NCBI GenBank assembly: GCA_016464825.1
Contig: JAEKNQ010000020.1
Span: forward strand, 1 to 58,324
Source of the DNA: Candidatus Dormiibacter inghamiae
Lineage (GTDB): Bacteria; Chloroflexota; Dormibacteria; Dormibacterales; Dormibacteraceae
Length of the DNA: 58,324 nucleotides
Reading direction: 5' to 3'
How positions within the stretch are numbered: position 1 is the stretch's first letter; every line of letters begins with the position of its first letter. The notes under the pieces were generated by a model, which saw only the letters and a program-made list of their open reading frames with translations, made no database searches and was not told the DNA's origin. Below are positions 33,663 to 42,714 of the stretch, piece after piece. The position numbers were made by a program, and so were the translations under genes.

Positions 33663-34934
33663 ATGCTTGACCTCCTCCTGCGGAGCGTAAGACTGCCCGG
33701 TGACGCCGAGCCGACCACTTTGGCCGTGCGGGACGGCCGCTGGAGTGAGCCGCAGGCGGAGGCCCGTGAGGTCATCGAGCTCGGCGGCCTGCTCGCCACG
33801 CCGCCGCTGGTCGAGGCCCACATCCATCTCGACGCCGTGCTCACGGTCGGGCAGCCGCGCCAGAACCTGAGCGGCTCACTGTTCGAAGGCATAGCCATCT
33901 GGGCGGAGCGGGTGAAGACCCTTACCAGGGAGGACGTGAAGGCCCGCGTCCTCCAGGTGCTGCGCTGGCAGCTGGCCAACGGTGTCCAGCACGTGCGCAG
34001 CCACGTCGACGTCTGCGATCCTCAGCTGACGGCGCTGCACGCCCTGGTCGAGCTGCGAGAGGAGATCGGCGACCAGATGGATCTGCAGCTGGTCGCCTTT
34101 CCCCAGCAGGGCATCCTCTCTTTCGAGGGCGGCCAGGAGCTCATGCGTAAGGCGGTCGACGCCGGAGCCGACGTCATAGGAGGGATCCCGCACTACGAGC
34201 TCACCCGCGAGCTGGGCGTCGAGTCTGTCAAGTTCGCCTTTCAGCTGGCGGCCGAGCACGGCCTGCGCGTCGACATTCACTGCGACGAGACTGACGACGA
34301 CCACTCACGCTTCGTGGAGACCATGGCCGCCGAGACCATCCGGCTGGGCATGGCCGGCCGTGTCACGGCAAGCCACACAACCGCCATGCATTCCTACAAC
34401 CAGGCCTACGCTCACCGGGTGGTCAACAACATCGCGCGTTCAGGCATGCACATGGTCACGAACCCGCTGGACAACTCGGTCCTCCAGGGGCGCTTCGACA
34501 GCTATCCGGTCCGGCGCGGGCATACCCGGGTCAAGGAGCTGCAGGCGGCCGGGGTGAATGTCTGCATAGGCCACGATTCGGTCATGGACCCCTGGTACCC
34601 GTTGGGCTACGGCGACCCACTGCAGGCGGCCTTTGTGCTGGCGCATTACGGCCACATGTCTGGCGCGGAGGAGATCCCCCGGCTGATCCAGATGGTGACC
34701 AGCGCTCCCGCTGCTGCCCTCGGCCTGGAGAGCTATGGCCTGGAGGTGGGAATGCCCGCCAACCTCGTTGTCTTCGAGGCGCCGAGTGAGTTTGACGCCA
34801 TCCGGCTGGTGCCGCGCCGTCGACTGGTGTTGCGTCGCGGCCGAGTGGTGGCACGCACCGAGCCGCCGCGAACCTTCGTGACCTGGAACGGCGAGGAGGA
34901 ATCCGTCGACTTCCTTCGCCGCGAGTCCAACTAA
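33663..34934 (+). CDS. codA: cytosine deaminase
   Basis: A 423-residue amidohydrolase converting cytosine to uracil and ammonia. CodA hallmarks: the metal-binding VEAHIHLDA, QNLSGSLFEGI, HVRSHVDVCD, HCDETDDDHSRFVET, VTASHTTAMHSYN and GHDSVMDPWYPLG, which carries the catalytic Asp region. Metal ligands, substrate Gln/His and catalytic Glu (HCDET) are all in place. It lies divergent to the NCS1 permease, forming a pyrimidine salvage pair. It is followed after ten bases by the YCII-like gene and an esterase gene on the same strand. Confidence 0.95.
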   Translation: MLDLLLRSVRLPGDAEPTTLAVRDGRWSEPQAEAREVIELGGLLATPPLVEAHIHLDAVLTVGQPRQNLSGSLFEGIAIWAERVKTLTREDVKARVLQVLRWQLANGVQHVRSHVDVCDPQLTALHALVELREEIGDQMDLQLVAFPQQGILSFEGGQELMRKAVDAGADVIGGIPHYELTRELGVESVKFAFQLAAEHGLRVDIHCDETDDDHSRFVETMAAETIRLGMAGRVTASHTTAMHSYNQAYAHRVVNNIARSGMHMVTNPLDNSVLQGRFDSYPVRRGHTRVKELQAAGVNVCIGHDSVMDPWYPLGYGDPLQAAFVLAHYGHMSGAEEIPRLIQMVTSAPAAALGLESYGLEVGMPANLVVFEAPSEFDAIRLVPRRRLVLRRGRVVARTEPPRTFVTWNGEEESVDFLRRESN

Positions 34935-34944
34935 TATCGCCGGC

Positions 34945-35301
34945 ATGGAATTCGACAGTTTCAGCATCGGGCTCTTGTTGCTCAGACCGGATGCGCCGGT
35001 TCTTGACGCGCAGGCTGAGGACGAGCTGCAGGACGCGCACATGGACCACTTGGCCCGGCTGCACGAGGCAGGCCTCCTGCTGGCTGCGGGGCCGCTGCTT
35101 CCGCCTGACGCTGGGCCGAACCGCGGCCTGAGCATCTTGCGCCTGGAGGCGCAGCAGGCGCAGGAGGTGCTGGAGCGGGATCCGGCCGTGATCGGCGGCC
35201 GGTACTCTGTGCTGGTTCTGCCGTGGATGGTGCCGGCGGGGGCCGTCAGCTTTTCGCCAACCCGGTTCCCGCACTCGCTGGCGGAGGCCCGGGCCTCCTG
35301 A
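34945..35301 (+). CDS. YCII-related protein
   Basis: A 118-residue protein. The segment DAHMDHLARLHEAGLLLAAG is the classic YCII helix-turn region, preceded by FSIGLLLLRPDAP and followed by a strand-helix pair ending YSVLVLPWM. YCII domains are small ferredoxin-like folds with an Asp-His pair at a possible active site; here AHMDH carries them. Role unknown. ATG 34945 lies ten bases after codA, so it is probably in the same transcript. Confidence 0.8.
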   Translation: MEFDSFSIGLLLLRPDAPVLDAQAEDELQDAHMDHLARLHEAGLLLAAGPLLPPDAGPNRGLSILRLEAQQAQEVLERDPAVIGGRYSVLVLPWMVPAGAVSFSPTRFPHSLAEARAS

Positions 35302-35365
35302 GCCGGCCGGCGCCAGCCGCTTGGACGGTACCCGACCGGCGGACCACGGCTACCATGCGCTGACG

Positions 35366-36397
35366 GTGAGCGAACCCTGGTCGATCAACTGGAAAGGAAG
35401 GCTGGAGAAGGTCTGGCTGGAGAGTCAAGCGCTGCGCGGCAATCCCCTTGGCGATCCGGCCACGCGTCCTGTCTGGGTTTACCTGCCGCCCGGGTATGAC
35501 GACGAGCCCGAGCGTCGCTATCCCAGCGTCTACGTGATCCAGGGCATGACCGGCCAGGTCGACATGTGGGCCAACCGCGCGGCCTTCAGGCGCAGCTATC
35601 CGGAGCTAGCGGACCAGCTTTTCGCCGGCGGCGTGGCCCCGCCCTGCGTGCTCGTCTTCGTGGACGCCTGGACTTCGTACGGCGGCAGCCAGTTTCTCGA
35701 CTCGCCCGGCACCGGGCGTTACCACACCTACCTCTGCGAGGAGGTGGTGGCCTGGATCGACGCCCACTACCGGACGCTGACCGCACGCGAGCACCGCGGC
35801 ATCAGCGGCAAGTCCAGCGGCGGCTACGGCGCCCTGGTGACGCCGATGCTGCGACCCGACGTCTTCGGCGCTCTCGCCACCCATGCCGGCGACGCGCTGT
35901 TCGAGGTGTGCTACCAGCCGGAGTTCGCTGTGGTAGCGCGGGCGCTGCGCGACCACTACGAAGGCTCCTACGAGCGCTTCTGGCAGGCCTTCCGTCATCG
36001 GCCGGCCATGACCAAGGCCCATGATGCCGAGCTGATCAACACTTACTGCATGGCCGCTTGCTACTCGGCTGAGCCGTCAGGCGCGGTGACGCTGCCTTTC
36101 GACACGAGCACCGGCCGGCTCCGGCCAGAGGTCTGGGAGCGCTGGCTCGCCTGGGACCCGGTTCGGATGGCTTCCCGCCATGCGGGGGCGCTGCGCTCGT
36201 TGCACGGCATTTACATCGACGCCGGCCGGAGCGACGAGTTCAACCTCGATCTCGGCGCCGAAGCCTTTCGGCTCGAGCTGACCGCGCTAGGCGTGGCTGA
36301 CGTTCGTTTCGAGCTGTTCGACGGTGGCCACAGCGCCATCGAATATCGCTACCCGCTGGCGCTCCGCTACCTGGCTGAGCGGCTCCAACCAGCTTAG
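35366..36397 (+). CDS. esterase (alpha/beta hydrolase, esterase D/antigen-85-like)
   Basis: A 343-residue alpha/beta hydrolase. The nucleophile elbow is GISGKSSGGYGALV with the second Ser of GKSSG as nucleophile; the late DGGHSAIEY carries the likely catalytic His, and PGYDDEPERRYPSVYVIQG is the usual first core strand. No signal peptide was found, so it is probably cytoplasmic. The substrate is unknown. GTG 35366 is used; TTG 35321 would add 15 residues and neither has a clear ribosome site. It follows the YCII-like gene by 64 bases and precedes the YdeI-like gene by six. Confidence 0.82.
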   Translation: MSEPWSINWKGRLEKVWLESQALRGNPLGDPATRPVWVYLPPGYDDEPERRYPSVYVIQGMTGQVDMWANRAAFRRSYPELADQLFAGGVAPPCVLVFVDAWTSYGGSQFLDSPGTGRYHTYLCEEVVAWIDAHYRTLTAREHRGISGKSSGGYGALVTPMLRPDVFGALATHAGDALFEVCYQPEFAVVARALRDHYEGSYERFWQAFRHRPAMTKAHDAELINTYCMAACYSAEPSGAVTLPFDTSTGRLRPEVWERWLAWDPVRMASRHAGALRSLHGIYIDAGRSDEFNLDLGAEAFRLELTALGVADVRFELFDGGHSAIEYRYPLALRYLAERLQPA

Positions 36398-36403
36398 GCC
36401 GCG

Positions 36404-37008
36404 ATGGCCATGAGCAACCAGCTGGCCGAGCTGATCGTCGCCGATTCAGTCGCGTGGCGGGAGTGGCTCGCCGCCCATAACGGCGACCCGAAAGGAGTGT
36501 GGCTGGTTCTGGCCAGGAAGGGGACAACCGAGCCGACCAGCCTCAACTACGACCAGGCGCTCGAGGAAGCGCTCTGCCAGGGCTGGATCGACGGTCAGGC
36601 CCACCGCCGTGACGAGTCAACCTACTTGCAGCGCTTCACTCCTCGCCGAGCGCGCAGCGGGTGGTCGAGCCGCAACGTGGGCATCGTGGAGCGGTTGACG
36701 CGCGAGGGACGGATGCGTCCGGCGGGGCTGGCCGAAGTGCGCGAGCCAAAGCCGACGGGCGCTGGGCAGCCGCTTACGAAGGCCAGGCCAGCATCGAGGT
36801 GCCGAGCGACCTGGCCGCCGGCCTGGCAGCTGAGCCGCGCGCGCGAGCCATGTTCGAGATACTGACCAGCCAGAACCGCTACGCAATTCTGTACAGGCTT
36901 GGTGCGGCCAAGCGCGCTGATACGCGGGCGCGACGCCTTGAGCAGTACGTCGTCATGCTCGCTCGAGGTGAGACCATCTACCCCCAGAAGCGAAAGCTGA
37001 CCGGCTGA
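36404..37008 (+). pseudogene. YdeI/OmdA-like protein interrupted by a one-base frameshift
   Basis: The first part, from ATG 36404, reads as the YdeI-like bacteriocin-protection family: LAELIVADSVAWREWLAAH, GVWLVLARKG, EALCQGWIDGQAHRRDE, FTPRRARSGWSSRNVG and EGRMRPAGLAEV. From about 36740 the family continues in the next frame with AKADGRWAAAYEGQ and LTSQNRYAILYRLGAAKRAD to LARGETIYPQKRKLTG. Joining the frames restores a full-length protein of about 200 residues, so a single-base change near 36737-36750 splits the gene. Either a sequencing indel or a fresh mutation; the reading frames on both sides are otherwise well kept. Confidence 0.8.
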
Positions 37009-37048
37009 AGCGCAAGCTCGGGCCCGCCCAGGCTCGGCGCCGGGCAGG

Positions 37049-38581
37049 TCAGACCGGCGGGACGCCATGCTTGCGGTCAAGCGGAGGCTCGAAGCGCGCC
37101 GAGTAGAAGGCAAATCGCTTGATCAACTGTTCGCGGAGGCGCTCGGGCTCAACCACGTCGTCGACCACCAGGTTGGAGGCCAGCTTGTAGAGGTCTACGT
37201 CCTGCCGGTATTCATCTTCCAGCTGCCGCCGCCGGGCTGTTCGCTCAGGCTCCTCCAGCTCCGCCAGCTTGTTGAAGAACACTGCGTTGATCGCCGGCTC
37301 GGGACCCATGACGGCGATCTGAGCCGAGGGCAGGGCGATCACGCAGTCGCTCTCGAAGGCGGGACCGGCCATTGCGTAGAGGCCGGCGCCGTAAGCCTTT
37401 CGCACTATCACTGAGATCTTGGGCACGCTGGCTTCGGACACGGCTGTGATCATCTTGGCCCCGTGCCGGATGATCCCGCGCTTCTCCACGTCAGTGCCGA
37501 TCATGAAGCCTGGCACGTCGGTCAGGAACAGCAGCGGCAGGTTGAACGCGTCGCAGAGCCAGATGAAGCGGGCCGCTTTGTCAGCGCTGTCGCCGAAGAG
37601 CACGCCGCCTTTCTGCATGGGCTGGTTGGCGAGGATCCCGATAACCCTGCCGTCCAGGCGCGCGAAGGCTGTGATCAGCTCCTTCGCGAAGAGTTTCTTG
37701 ATCACCAGCGTGCTGCCCTCATCCACCAGGGCCTCGATCACCTTGCGCATGTCGTAGCCGCGCTGCGGCTCCAGCGGGACCAGCTCTCCTATCGGTTTGG
37801 CAGCAGCGCGGGGCTCTCGCGACTCGATCGGGGGCGGGGCCAGAGTGTGGTTTTGGGGCAGGTAGGCGAAGTAGTCGCGCGCCAGCTGGATGGCCGCGGC
37901 GTCGTCGGGGACCAGAAAGTCGCCGCAGCCGCTCTCCGTGCAGTGCATGCGAGCGCCGCCCAGCTCCTCCAGCGAGACCCTCTCGCCGACGACGACTTGG
38001 ACCATGCGCGGCGAGCCCAGGTACATGGAGGCATTGCCCTCGACCATGATCACCACGTCGCAGAAGGCAGGGATGTAGGCGCCGCCCGCTGCCGAGGGAC
38101 CGAACAGAAGGCAGATCTGGGGCACCCGCCCTGAGAGGCGGACCTGGTTGTAGAAGATGCGGCCGGCGTGGCGGCGGCCCGGGAACATGTCCACCTGGTC
38201 GGTGATGCGGGCGCCCGCCGAGTCGACAAGGTAGAACAGCGGCAGCCGCAGACGCGCAGCCTGCTCCTGGATGCGAAGTATCTTCTCGACAGTCCGCGCC
38301 CCCCAGGAACCCGCCTTCACTGTGGGGTCGTTGGCCATGACCGCCACCTCCCGGCCCTGGATCCGGCCCAGGCCGGTGACCACGCCGTCGGCGGGCAGGT
38401 CCTGGGCGAGCGAGTTGGCGAAGAGACCGTCCTCCACCAGCGAGCCGGAGTCCAGGAGCAGGTCCAGGCGCTCTCGAACCGGCAGCTTGCCCTGTTCTTT
38501 CAGCTTGGGCAGGTACCGCTCGCCGCCGCGCAGTGCCTGCTCGCGCAGGCTCTGGTGCCGCTCCTTCAGATCGCGCTGCAA
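37049..38581 (-). CDS. acyl-CoA carboxyltransferase, methylcrotonyl-CoA carboxylase-beta-like
   Basis: A 510-residue carboxyltransferase. Markers: LVDSAGARITDQVDMFPGR, GPSAAGGAYIPAFCD, LGSPRMVQ and GGARMHCTESGCGD in the first half; LTDVPGFMIGTDVEKRG and VRKAYGAGLYAMAG with MGPEPAINAVF in the second. The GR-HAGRIF and ESG-GD patterns fit methylcrotonyl-CoA carboxylase beta subunits better than the other carboxyltransferase in this window. TTG 38581 is chosen because GAGGAG sits seven bases upstream. It lies two bases after the enoyl-CoA hydratase gene. The biotin-carrying alpha subunit is not in the window. Confidence 0.9.
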   Translation of the reverse strand: MQRDLKERHQSLREQALRGGERYLPKLKEQGKLPVRERLDLLLDSGSLVEDGLFANSLAQDLPADGVVTGLGRIQGREVAVMANDPTVKAGSWGARTVEKILRIQEQAARLRLPLFYLVDSAGARITDQVDMFPGRRHAGRIFYNQVRLSGRVPQICLLFGPSAAGGAYIPAFCDVVIMVEGNASMYLGSPRMVQVVVGERVSLEELGGARMHCTESGCGDFLVPDDAAAIQLARDYFAYLPQNHTLAPPPIESREPRAAAKPIGELVPLEPQRGYDMRKVIEALVDEGSTLVIKKLFAKELITAFARLDGRVIGILANQPMQKGGVLFGDSADKAARFIWLCDAFNLPLLFLTDVPGFMIGTDVEKRGIIRHGAKMITAVSEASVPKISVIVRKAYGAGLYAMAGPAFESDCVIALPSAQIAVMGPEPAINAVFFNKLAELEEPERTARRRQLEDEYRQDVDLYKLASNLVVDDVVEPERLREQLIKRFAFYSARFEPPLDRKHGVPPV

Positions 38582-38582
38582 G

Positions 38583-39389
38583 TCAGCTCTCCTCAGCCCT
38601 GCCGAAGCGGGGCTCGCGCTTCTCCAAGAAGGCCTCTGCGCCCTCGCGGGCATCGTCGCTGAGGCTGACCAGCGTCAGCTGCGACTGCAGGTAGTCCAGG
38701 GCCGCTTTGAACTCCAGGTCCTGCTGGCGGTAGAAGGAGTCGCGGCCGAGCCGCAGCACCTCGGGCGATCGGTTGGCGAGCCGGCCGGCCATCTCGGTCA
38801 CGGCGGCGTCCAGCTCCTCCAGCGTGGGCAGCACGCGGTTCACCAGACCCAGCTCGTGCAGCCTGCCGGCGCTCCAGCGCTCGCCGAGCAGCATCATCTC
38901 GAGCAGCGTCTTGCGGGGCAGGTTGCGCTGCAGGATGGCCTGGATCATCGCTGGCCAGACGCCCACGTTGATCTCGGGCGTGCCAAAGCTCGCGCGTTCG
39001 ACAGCGAGCAGCAGATCGCAGCCGCAGGCGAGGCCGAAGCCGCCGGCGAGCGCGTGGCCGTTGATCCTGCCCAGCACAGGCTTGCCCAACTCCTGCAGGA
39101 GCAGGAAGACCTCCACGAACAGGCGCCGTTCGTGGTGCTGGAGCAGGGCCGGCCCCTCGGACTGGAACGCAGCCAGATCGGCCCCTGCACAGAATGCGCG
39201 GTCACCGGCGCCGGTGAGGACCATCACCCGGACCGCAGATGTCTCGCGGCACCACTCCAGCGCCTGGCGGAGGTCTCTTAGCATTGGCGCCGAGAGCGGG
39301 TTGCGCTGCTCGGGCCGGTTGAGCGTCACTGTGGCGACGTGCTCGCGCAACTCGACCAGCACGTTCTCGAGCGCAGGCCTCGGCGACAC
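38583..39389 (-). CDS. enoyl-CoA hydratase/isomerase family protein
   Basis: A 268-residue crotonase-fold enzyme. It begins LVELREHVATVTLNRPEQRN, has the oxyanion-hole segments GDRAFCAGADLAAF and GHALAGGFGLACGCDLLLA, and FGTPEINVGVWPAM. Placed directly upstream of the carboxyltransferase, it could be the methylglutaconyl-CoA hydratase step of leucine breakdown, a pairing common in bacteria; this is inference. GTG 39389 gives the family N-terminus, and the open frame before it is a shadow. The two genes are probably an operon. Confidence 0.88.
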   Translation of the reverse strand: MSPRPALENVLVELREHVATVTLNRPEQRNPLSAPMLRDLRQALEWCRETSAVRVMVLTGAGDRAFCAGADLAAFQSEGPALLQHHERRLFVEVFLLLQELGKPVLGRINGHALAGGFGLACGCDLLLAVERASFGTPEINVGVWPAMIQAILQRNLPRKTLLEMMLLGERWSAGRLHELGLVNRVLPTLEELDAAVTEMAGRLANRSPEVLRLGRDSFYRQQDLEFKAALDYLQSQLTLVSLSDDAREGAEAFLEKREPRFGRAEES

Positions 39390-39459
39390 CCGCCTATGGT
39401 ACGAACGGACCGGACCGGGCCCGAGACCGTGCGCGGGGGCGATCACTCCCTGGTGCTGG

Positions 39460-39832
39460 TCAGCGGTGCCCTCGCTGGGCGAGCGCCAGAGCGACCAGGG
39501 CAAAGGGGACCAGCAGCCAGAGCTGCAGCACTGTATACCTGCGGGCAGCGTCAGGACTCGTGTCCAGGCCGGCCTCCTCTCGCACTGTGCCGCGCCTGGC
39601 CAGGTCCAGGGCGTGGATCAGAAGCGGCAGGTAGTTCACGCCCCCCGACAGCAAGGCGAGGCCCAAGAGCAGCTGCCAGTTGAGCCAGTACTTGAGGAGC
39701 CGGATCCCCATCGCCACGCTCAGCACTCCCAGCGCCGCACAGAGGCCGGGCGCCGAGCCCGAACTCCCAGAGAATGACCCGGTCTCCGTGAAGCTGCTTG
39801 TCGATGGCGGCCAGTCGCCGTACGTTCAGCAT
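39460..39832 (-). pseudogene. small membrane protein split by a probable frameshift
   Basis: From ATG 39832, one frame reads LNVRRLAAIDKQLHGDRVILWEFGLG; at about 39744-39759, in GGCGCCCGGCC, a sensible continuation appears in the next frame: PGLCAALGVLSVAMGIRLLK, NWQLLLGLALLSGGVNYLPLL and finally LQLWLLVPFALVALAL. Joined, this is a protein of about 120 residues with three hydrophobic segments and a cytoplasmic N-terminus. If the shift is not accepted, the shorter ORF of 88 residues from GTG 39726 remains. No family was recognised. It is divergent from the Ca2+/H+ exchanger gene. Confidence 0.5.
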
Positions 39833-39895
39833 CAGTTTGAGCCTAGTGTCCAGCGCCAGACGCAGGACACTGGTCGCCGATAGATTTCTTGAGCA

Positions 39896-40957
39896 GTGTT
39901 CCGTCCCAACCTGTACTGGCTGCTGGTCTTCGTGCCAGTCTCCTTGGCGATAGACCTGGCCCACGGGTCGCCGCTGCTCGTCTTCGTCACTTGCGCGATC
40001 GCCATCGTCCCGCTAGCCGGCCTGGTCGGTCGCAGTACCGGTTCGATCGCCGCGCATTCAGGACCGAGGGTCGGCGGGCTCTTGAACGCGACGTTCGGAA
40101 ATCTGACCGAGATGATCATCGGCGTGCTCCTGGTTGCCGCGGGCGAGGTCGAGGTGGTCAAGGCCTCCCTCATCGGCTCCATCATCGGCAACCTGGTGCT
40201 GGTCTTGGGCGCCTCGCTGTTTATCGGCGGGCTCCGCCACAAGGAGCTGCGCTTTTCCGCTCGCAGCGCCGGCCTGCAGACCGCCAGCCTGCTGCTGGCA
40301 GTGCTCGCGCTGGTCATGCCTGCCATCTTCGTCAGCACCGACCGCACGACAGGCACGGAGAGGGAGATCGTCAGCGTAGTGGTGGCAGGTGTGCTGATCC
40401 TGCTCTATGTCGCCACGCTGATCTACACCCAGATCACCCACGCTCATCTGTTCCGTGCGGCGGAGGCCGATGAGGGCCCCGAGTGGGGCCGTCGCCAGGC
40501 GCTGCTCATCCTTCTGGCGTCGGGCGCGGTCGTGGGGCTGGAGTCCGAGCTGCTGGTAGTCAGCCTGGAGCCCACCATCGCCGCCGTCGGCTTCACCAAG
40601 GTCTTCGTCGGCATCTTCGTGGTCGCTGTCATCGGGAACGCGGCGGAACACGCCTCGGCGGTGGGCTTCGCCTGGAAAAACCAGGCCGATGTGACGATGG
40701 AGATAGTGTTCGGCTCGTCGGCCCAGATCGCCATGTTCGTCGCGCCGCTGCTGATCTTCGTGAGCCTGATCATCTCGCGCCCCATGGACTTCGTCTTCAG
40801 CCCCTTCGAGATCGCCGCCGTGGGGCTCTCCACGATCATCGTCGGCCTGATCTCACTCGACGGCCGCAGCAACTGGCTGGAGGGCCTGCAGCTGCTGGGC
40901 GCTTACGTGATCATGGCGATCTCCTTCTTCTTCGTCGGCAGCCCGCCGGCGCACTGA
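39896..40957 (+). CDS. cax: calcium/proton exchanger (CaCA family)
   Basis: A 353-residue antiporter with about 11 membrane helices. The two alpha-repeat signatures are GLLNATFGNLTEMIIG in the first half and FVVAVIGNAAEHASAVGFA in the second, each with the acidic residue that binds Ca2+. The long hydrophilic link between halves (HLFRAAEADEGPEWGRR) is on the cytoplasmic side. It exports Ca2+ in exchange for H+. GTG 39896 is the first in-frame start. The palindromic repeat and the trehalose synthase gene follow. Confidence 0.92.
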   Translation: MFRPNLYWLLVFVPVSLAIDLAHGSPLLVFVTCAIAIVPLAGLVGRSTGSIAAHSGPRVGGLLNATFGNLTEMIIGVLLVAAGEVEVVKASLIGSIIGNLVLVLGASLFIGGLRHKELRFSARSAGLQTASLLLAVLALVMPAIFVSTDRTTGTEREIVSVVVAGVLILLYVATLIYTQITHAHLFRAAEADEGPEWGRRQALLILLASGAVVGLESELLVVSLEPTIAAVGFTKVFVGIFVVAVIGNAAEHASAVGFAWKNQADVTMEIVFGSSAQIAMFVAPLLIFVSLIISRPMDFVFSPFEIAAVGLSTIIVGLISLDGRSNWLEGLQLLGAYVIMAISFFFVGSPPAH

Positions 40958-41065
40958 GCCCAGGCCGCCGAGCCGCCCGGCGCATCACCGAGCGGGAGGT
41001 TCGGCTTCCGTGGCTGGGTAGCATTCGAGCGGCCTTGCCGAAACTCAGCTCGCCGCCGGCTCAGC

Positions 41066-41102
41066 CTAGAGGTGCGGCCGAAAAGCCCGGCCGCACCTCT
41101 AG
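41066..41102. terminator. perfect 15-base hairpin, second copy of the dispersed palindrome
   Basis: CTAGAGGTGCGGCCG (41066-41080) is the exact inverse of 41088-41102, with a seven-base loop AAAAGCC. The stretch 41067-41088 matches 20541-20562 in reverse. It lies between the cax stop and the trehalose synthase start, only 13 bases before the latter, where it could end cax transcription or affect the next gene. No T-run follows, so a Rho-independent role is uncertain. Confidence 0.75.
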
Positions 41103-41115
41103 CGCCGAAGAGTCG

Positions 41116-42714
41116 ATGCGCGAATACACGGCGAGGGTGCTCAGGCCTTGGTCGCCCCTGGTGGTCAGCAACCGCGCCCCCTTCGAACCTGGTCCGAAGG
41201 GCACCATGAAGAAGGGCTCTGGCGGCTTGGTCACGGCGCTGATCACGGTGGCCGAGGCGACGGGAGCCCCCTGGGTGGCGGCCGCACGCAGTCCCGCCGA
41301 GCGAGAGCTCGCCGGCCGCCAGCCCGCGGAAGGGCACGCGCCAGGCGGCAGCGAAATCCATTACGTGGTCACCCAGGAGGAGGCTTACCGCCGCTACTAC
41401 TCGGTCATTGCCAACCCCCTGCTCTGGTTCCTGCAGCACTACCTCTGGGGGCTGATCCGGGAACCGGTGATCGACGCCGAGACCTGGTCCGCCTGGGACG
41501 ACGGCTATGTGGCAGTCAACCAGGCGTTCGCCAAGAAGGTGGTGGAGGTCGCTCAGCGGGTGGAGAAGCCGCCGCTCATCCTGACCCAGGACTACCAGCT
41601 CTACCTAGCGCCCCAGCTGATCCGGGCGAAGCTGCCGCAGGCCGCGCTGCAGCAGTTCATCCATATCCCCTGGCCGACGCCCAACTACTGGAAGGTGCTG
41701 CCCAAGTCGATGCGGGACGCGATCTTCCAGGGCATTCTGGGCAACGACCTGATCGGCTTCCAGTCCAATCTGGACGTGCGCAACTTTCTCATGAGCTGCG
41801 AGGAGCTGATGGGCCTGCGGGTGGACCATCGTGAACGGGCGGTGCTCCATGCCGGCCGCGTCGTCTGGGCGCGCTCCTATCCGATCTCCATCGACGTGCC
41901 GGGGCTGGAAAGGCAGGCGGCCACCCTGGGGGTGGCCAAGGAGCGGGAAGCGATCCACCACGAACGCCCCGAGAAGCTCATAGTGCGCGTCGACCGCACC
42001 GACCCCTCCAAGAACGTCGTGCGCGGCTTTCTCGCTTACGAGCTCCTCTTGGAGCGTCATCCCGAGTGGCACGGTCGCGTGCAGTTCTATGCCTTCCTGC
42101 AGCCGTCGCGGCAGGACATCGACGCCTACCGCGATTACCTGCGCCAGATCAGGCGCACGGCCGCTCGAGTCAATGAGCGCTTTGGGGGCAAGAGCTGGCA
42201 GCCGATCCGGCTCGAGCTGGGCGAGAGCATGCGCAGGGCGCTGGCGCTCTACCAGGACTTCGACGTGTTGTTGGTCAATCCTATCTACGACGGTATGAAC
42301 CTGGTCGCCAAGGAGGGCATGGTGCTGAGCGAGTTCGATGGCGCGCTGGTCCTCTCCGAGAATGCCGGCGCTCATGAGGAGCTCGGGCAGTGGGCGCTGA
42401 CGGTCAATCCCTTCGACGTCGGGGATACGGCTGACGCATTGCACGCCGGCCTCAAGATGTCGCGGCGGGAGCGGGCGGAGCGGCGGAATGCCATCAAAGA
42501 GCAGGTAGCAACCAACGACATCGGTCGCTGGCTCAGCCTCCAGCTGCGCGATCTCCGGGACCTGGTTCCTCCGCCCAGAGAGCCAGGCGAGCGAGCAGCC
42601 GGCCCCAGTCGGCTGGCCGCTCCAGCACGAGATCGCAGGCTTGGAAGAGCTCCTCCGGGGCCTCAGGCGAGCGGATCCCGACGGCAAGGTGGGGAAGGCT
42701 CAGCCCGGAGGTGA
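41116..42714 (+). CDS. otsA: GT20 trehalose-6-phosphate synthase
   Basis: A 532-residue retaining glycosyltransferase joining UDP/ADP-glucose and glucose-6-phosphate. Visible: VVSNRAPFEPG with GSGGLVTALI for the donor phosphate, HIPWPTPNYWKVLP, GNDLIGFQS, VRVDRTDPSKNVVRGF and the donor-binding LVNPIYDGMNLVAKEG. The aromatic HIPWP and VDRTDP variants differ from classical OtsA, so a related sugar-phosphate product is possible. The paired convergent trehalose-phosphatase supports trehalose. Family sequence ends near LRDLRDLVPPP (about 42570), yet the frame runs on to 42714 as an Arg/Pro/Gly tail antisense to the phosphatase gene. ATG 41116 follows the palindrome. Confidence 0.85.
   Translation: MREYTARVLRPWSPLVVSNRAPFEPGPKGTMKKGSGGLVTALITVAEATGAPWVAAARSPAERELAGRQPAEGHAPGGSEIHYVVTQEEAYRRYYSVIANPLLWFLQHYLWGLIREPVIDAETWSAWDDGYVAVNQAFAKKVVEVAQRVEKPPLILTQDYQLYLAPQLIRAKLPQAALQQFIHIPWPTPNYWKVLPKSMRDAIFQGILGNDLIGFQSNLDVRNFLMSCEELMGLRVDHRERAVLHAGRVVWARSYPISIDVPGLERQAATLGVAKEREAIHHERPEKLIVRVDRTDPSKNVVRGFLAYELLLERHPEWHGRVQFYAFLQPSRQDIDAYRDYLRQIRRTAARVNERFGGKSWQPIRLELGESMRRALALYQDFDVLLVNPIYDGMNLVAKEGMVLSEFDGALVLSENAGAHEELGQWALTVNPFDVGDTADALHAGLKMSRRERAERRNAIKEQVATNDIGRWLSLQLRDLRDLVPPPREPGERAAGPSRLAAPARDRRLGRAPPGPQASGSRRQGGEGSARR

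Noticed and set aside
40483..41115. N-terminal extension of the trehalose synthase frame
   Set aside because: It is antiparallel-free shadow inside cax and lies upstream of the palindrome; family sequence starts at 41116.
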